In this document: piece after piece, positions 60,983 to 64,000 of the stretch | Layout: each line of letters opens with the position of its first letter | Position numbering within the stretch: the first letter of the stretch is position 1 | Assembly (NCBI GenBank): GCA_963798705.1 | Contig: CAWCTW010000003.1 | Location: 310,001-374,000, forward strand | Source: AC-56 sp963798705 | Lineage (GTDB): Bacteria > Actinomycetota > Thermoleophilia > Solirubrobacterales > 70-9 | Reading direction: 5' to 3' | DNA length: 64,000 bases | Position numbers and translations under genes: made by a program | The notes under the pieces: generated by a model | The model's database searches: none | What the model saw: the letters and a program-made list of their open reading frames with translations, nothing else | What the model was told of the DNA's origin: nothing

Positions 60983-62527
60983 ATGGCCGGGCCAGCCGTC
61001 GTCAGCCCGCCCCCGGACCCCCCCGACGACGCCGGCGAGTTCCTCGGGGTCGACGAGGACCGATTCGCCGCGGTGGGGGAGCGTGGCCTCCGCTCCCACA
61101 CGGCACAGGGCGCGATCATCACCTCCACCTTCAACATCGGCTACGCCGCGCTGGGGCTGGTTCAGCGGGTCGCCGTCGCCGCGTACCTGACGGCGAGCGA
61201 GTTCGGATTCTGGGGCCTGGTGGTGACGACGCTCGTGACCATCGGGTGGCTGAAGCAGGTCGGGGTGAGCGACAAGTACGTCCAGCAGGACGACTCCGAC
61301 CAGGAGACGGCCTTCCAGAGGGCATTCACCCTGGAGCTGGTCTACACGCTGCTCTTCTACGTTGTCGTCGCGGTCGCCGTGCCGCTGTTCGCCCTCGCCT
61401 ACGGACGCCCCGACATCATCCTGCCCGCGTTCGTCCTGTCGATCGCGCTGCTCGGCACCGCGCTTCAGAGCCCGATCTGGGTGGCGTACCGACAGATGCG
61501 ATACCTGCGCCAGCGGGTGCTCGAGGGCATCAACCCGGTCGTCACCGCGATCGTGACCATCGCCCTTGTCGTCGCGGGCGCCGGTTACTGGGCCCTCATC
61601 ATCGGCGCGGTGGTGGGGACGTTCGCATCGGCGATCGCCGCGGTCGCGACCTGTCCCTATCGCATCCGCCTGCGTCTCGACCGGCGCACCACCCGGGCGT
61701 ACTTCAACTTCTCCTGGCCCCTGTTCCTTTCCAACGCCTCCAGCCTCATCGTCGTCCAGGGGGCGATCCTGATCGGCAACTACACCGTCGGGTTGGCCGG
61801 GCTGGGGGCGCTCGCCCTCGCCACGAGCTTCTCCGCCTTCATCGACCGGGTCGACGGGATCGTGCGGATCACGATCTATCCGGCCGTTTGCGCGGTGAAG
61901 GACCGGATCGACGTCCTGTACGAGGCGTTCGTGAAGTCGAACCGGCTCGCGCTGATGTGGGCGGTGCCGTTCGGGGTCGGCCTGGCGCTGTTTGCGCCGG
62001 ACCTGGTCGAATTCGTGCTGGGGTCGCGGTGGGACGTCGCGACCGGGCTGTTGCAGGCCTTCGGGCTGATCCTCGCCGCGCGCCAGATCGCATTCAACTG
62101 GGTGGTGTTCATGAGCGCCATCGGCAATACCAAGCCGCTCGCGATCAACGGAGGGCTTCAGCTCGGGATCTTCGTGGTCGTGACGGCGCCGCTGATGCTC
62201 ATTCTCGGCCTCACCGGCTACGCGATCGGGATGGCGGTCACGACGGTCTGCGAGATCGCGCTCAGGGGGTGGTTCCTGAAGCGGCTCTTCGCCGGCTTCA
62301 ACCTCACGAGCCACATCGTGCGGGCGATCACGCCAATCGTGATACCCGTCGGCCTGGTGCTCGGGATGCGCCTACTGGAGAGCGGGCAGCGCTCGCTCTC
62401 CACGGCCCTGGCCGAGTTCGCCCTCTACGGCGTCGCCACCGTCGCGGCGACGCTGGCGCTCGAGCGCCGCTTCGTCGCCGAGATGCTGGGATACCTCCGC
62501 GGGGCCGTGCGCCCCGCCGCCACGTAG
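60983..62527 (+). CDS. Wzx-like oligosaccharide flippase (MATE/MOP superfamily)
   Basis: This 514-aa polytopic protein has about 12-14 helices after an acidic 40-residue N-terminal tail. It is typical of Wzx/polysaccharide transporters that flip lipid-linked repeat units (for example ASEFGFWGLVVTTLVTIGWL, YFNFSWPLFLSNASSLIVVQ). ATG 60983 follows the previous stop. It pairs functionally with the Wzy-like protein at 47796 and the Wzz-kinase at 43269. Confidence 0.92.
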   Translation: MAGPAVVSPPPDPPDDAGEFLGVDEDRFAAVGERGLRSHTAQGAIITSTFNIGYAALGLVQRVAVAAYLTASEFGFWGLVVTTLVTIGWLKQVGVSDKYVQQDDSDQETAFQRAFTLELVYTLLFYVVVAVAVPLFALAYGRPDIILPAFVLSIALLGTALQSPIWVAYRQMRYLRQRVLEGINPVVTAIVTIALVVAGAGYWALIIGAVVGTFASAIAAVATCPYRIRLRLDRRTTRAYFNFSWPLFLSNASSLIVVQGAILIGNYTVGLAGLGALALATSFSAFIDRVDGIVRITIYPAVCAVKDRIDVLYEAFVKSNRLALMWAVPFGVGLALFAPDLVEFVLGSRWDVATGLLQAFGLILAARQIAFNWVVFMSAIGNTKPLAINGGLQLGIFVVVTAPLMLILGLTGYAIGMAVTTVCEIALRGWFLKRLFAGFNLTSHIVRAITPIVIPVGLVLGMRLLESGQRSLSTALAEFALYGVATVAATLALERRFVAEMLGYLRGAVRPAAT

Positions 62528-62534
62528 CGCCGGA

Positions 62535-63269
62535 ATGCACCGCGATGAGGGACACATGCGCCGGTTCTGGGACCGCCGCGCCCGCGAGGACGCCTTTCAC
62601 TTCGTCGACAGCCGGCTGCCGTACCGGCATCCCGATCCCGAGCGCTTCTGGGGCGAGGGCGAGGCGGATCTGGCGAGGCTTCTGGAGATCGCCGGCGTCG
62701 CGGTGGAGCCCGGCTCGCGGGTGCTCGAGATCGGTTGCGGGATCGGGCGCCTGACGCGCGGCCTCGCGGCCCGGGCCGGGGACGTGATCGCGCTCGACGT
62801 GTCGGCCGAGATGCTGGCCCGCGCCCGCGCCCACAACGAGGAGCTCGACAACGTCACCTGGCTCCGCGGCGACGGCAGCACGCTCGCCGGCGTCGAGGAC
62901 GCCAGCGTCGATGCGTGCGTCTCGCATGTGGTGTTTCAGCACATTCCCGACCCCGCGGTCACGTTGGGGTACGTCACCGAGATGGGCCGCGTCCTGCGCG
63001 CGGGCGGGTGGGCGGCGTTCCAGGTGTCCAACGACCCGCGCGTGCACCACGCGGAGCACCACAACTCGGCGGCGCGTCGACTCCTGCGGCGAGTCCGTGC
63101 CGCGGCGGGGCGGGCGCCGCGCGGGGTGGACGATCCCGCCTGGCTGGGCTCGGCCATCGACCTGCAAGAGCTCGAGGAGGTCACGAACGGCGCCGGGATG
63201 CGCCTCGAGCAGGTGTTCGGAGCCGGGACGCAGTTCTGCGTCGCCCGCACCCGCCGGATCCCGGCATGA
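62535..63269 (+). CDS. Class I SAM-dependent methyltransferase
   Basis: This 244-aa methyltransferase has VLEIGCGIGRLTRGLA about residue 63, ALDVSAEMLARAR, and VSHVVFQHIPDPAVTLGYV. The substrate is probably a sugar of the same glycan, judged only from its place. It starts seven bases after the flippase gene and overlaps the sulfotransferase by four bases. Confidence 0.88.
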   Translation: MHRDEGHMRRFWDRRAREDAFHFVDSRLPYRHPDPERFWGEGEADLARLLEIAGVAVEPGSRVLEIGCGIGRLTRGLAARAGDVIALDVSAEMLARARAHNEELDNVTWLRGDGSTLAGVEDASVDACVSHVVFQHIPDPAVTLGYVTEMGRVLRAGGWAAFQVSNDPRVHHAEHHNSAARRLLRRVRAAAGRAPRGVDDPAWLGSAIDLQELEEVTNGAGMRLEQVFGAGTQFCVARTRRIPA

Positions 63270-64000
63270 GCGCCGGGCGGCTCCGCGGCGGCCTCCGTCG
63301 CCTGCGGGAAGCGTCCCGCCCCAGGCGCAGTGCCCGCGGTCAGATCGACGCCGGGTTCGAGTCACGGCTCGTGTGGCTGTTCGGCTCACCGCGCAGCGGG
63401 AGCACCTGGCTCATGCGCCAGCTCGCCGGGCATCCCGCCGTGGTGCCGGTCAACGAGCCGCTGATCGGCCAGCACCTGGGCCCGTTCTTCAGCGACGAGC
63501 CCGGGATCCAGGCCCGCGACCTGGATTCGAGCGACTTCACGCCCGTGAGGTACCTGCGCGACGCCGGCCAGTACTTCTTCGCGGCCGAGTTCCGCGAGGT
63601 GTGGGCGCCGCTGCTGGGGTCGCTGATGTGCGCGCGCTTCCACGCTCATGCCACCGCGCGGCCCGCGGCGGTCCCGCTGCCGGAGACCTTCGTCGTCATC
63701 AAGGAGCCTCACGGGTCGCAGGCCGCCGACGTGATCATGGAGGCGCTCCCCTCCTCGCGCCTGTTGTTTCTGTTGCGCGACGGCCGCGACGTGGTCGACT
63801 CCGAGCTCGCGGCGGCCGCCAAGGGGTCCTGGCTCGGCGACGTCTTCCCGGTCGTCGGGGGCGTCGGCGACGACGAGCGGCTGTCCTTCGTCGAGCAGAG
63901 CGCGTGCAAGTGGCTGTGGCGAACCGAGGTGGTGGAGCAGGCCTACGCGGCCCATCCGGGGCCGAAGCTGCTCGTGCGATACGAGGACATGCTCGCCGGC
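63266..64000 (+). CDS. Sulfotransferase, truncated by the window edge
   Basis: At least 245 aa are encoded before the window ends in frame. The PAPS-binding loop FGSPRSGSTWLMRQLAGHP is about residues 40-58, and the 3'-phosphate loop LFLLRDGRDVVDSE about 168. KWLWRTEV and LLVRYEDMLAG follow, so the part seen covers most of a sulfotransferase domain. It would sulfate a carbohydrate or lipid hydroxyl. ATG 63266 overlaps the methyltransferase stop by four bases. Confidence 0.9.
   Translation, partial: MSAGRLRGGLRRLREASRPRRSARGQIDAGFESRLVWLFGSPRSGSTWLMRQLAGHPAVVPVNEPLIGQHLGPFFSDEPGIQARDLDSSDFTPVRYLRDAGQYFFAAEFREVWAPLLGSLMCARFHAHATARPAAVPLPETFVVIKEPHGSQAADVIMEALPSSRLLFLLRDGRDVVDSELAAAAKGSWLGDVFPVVGGVGDDERLSFVEQSACKWLWRTEVVEQAYAAHPGPKLLVRYEDMLAG

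Noticed and set aside
63351..63372. tRNA T-arm-like GGGTTCGAGTC
   Set aside because: No acceptor stem or anticodon arm around it; it lies in the sulfotransferase coding frame.

Overview
The window is high-GC throughout, with tightly packed genes, many 4-base ATGA/GTGA overlaps and frequent GTG starts, so it is chromosomal DNA of a high-GC actinobacterium. Three traits point to the Thermoleophilia/Solirubrobacterales side of the phylum: Arg-rich RTX-type repeats on a secreted glycosidase, an arginyl-tRNA synthetase with a diverged HIGH motif, and a gap-pgk-tpiA-gpmI run. That placement is inference, not proof. I found no rRNA, tRNA, CRISPR array, phage module or complete insertion sequence.

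Bases 1-22,500 are a mixed accessory and housekeeping region. It holds a BBE-type flavin oxidase, an Ldh2-family dehydrogenase, a tandem HD-GYP/LuxR regulator with a methyltransferase, and a monooxygenase-DrrA-DrrB-like operon that looks like a modify-and-export unit. It also holds a membrane protein built from two copies of one domain, an MFS carrier with no canonical full-length start codon, a flippase-like protein, TVP38 and DedA membrane proteins, a PHP phosphoesterase and a PAP2 phosphatase. A DUF4396 protein has a CsoR-like palindrome at its start. An aldo/keto reductase, a frameshifted VOC gene, a secreted CocE hydrolase, and a QsdR-type regulator followed by a MaoC dehydratase complete the region.

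Bases 22,500-24,500 hold a type-1 copper lipoprotein and then about 730 bases without a gene. Most of that gap is a 512-bp segment bounded by 37-bp imperfect inverted repeats. It has inner inverted blocks and a 49-bp direct repeat, and it ends exactly at the stop codon of an enoyl-CoA hydratase gene. It looks like an undescribed MITE or foldback element.

Bases 24,500-41,350 are core genes: uvrC-rapZ, a divergent pair made of a secreted glycoside hydrolase and an ABC exporter, the glycolytic run gap-pgk-tpiA-gpmI, tgt, a lipoprotein-Ser/Thr kinase pair, a metallophosphoesterase and argS. The genes yvcK and whiA, which usually follow rapZ, are not here.

Bases 41,350-64,000 form a large exopolysaccharide locus that runs off the right edge. 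It contains an initiating polyprenyl-phosphate glycosylphosphotransferase, a Wzz/BY-kinase, an O-antigen-ligase/Wzy-like polymerase, a Wzx-like flippase and ten glycosyltransferases. Five further genes are methyltransferases (TylF-like, sugar O-methyltransferase-like, FkbM, CmoB-like and generic), and the last gene is a truncated sulfotransferase. The locus therefore probably makes a heavily methylated, possibly sulfated cell-surface glycan. Four of its GT2 proteins are paralogues ending in the same short C-terminal motif.
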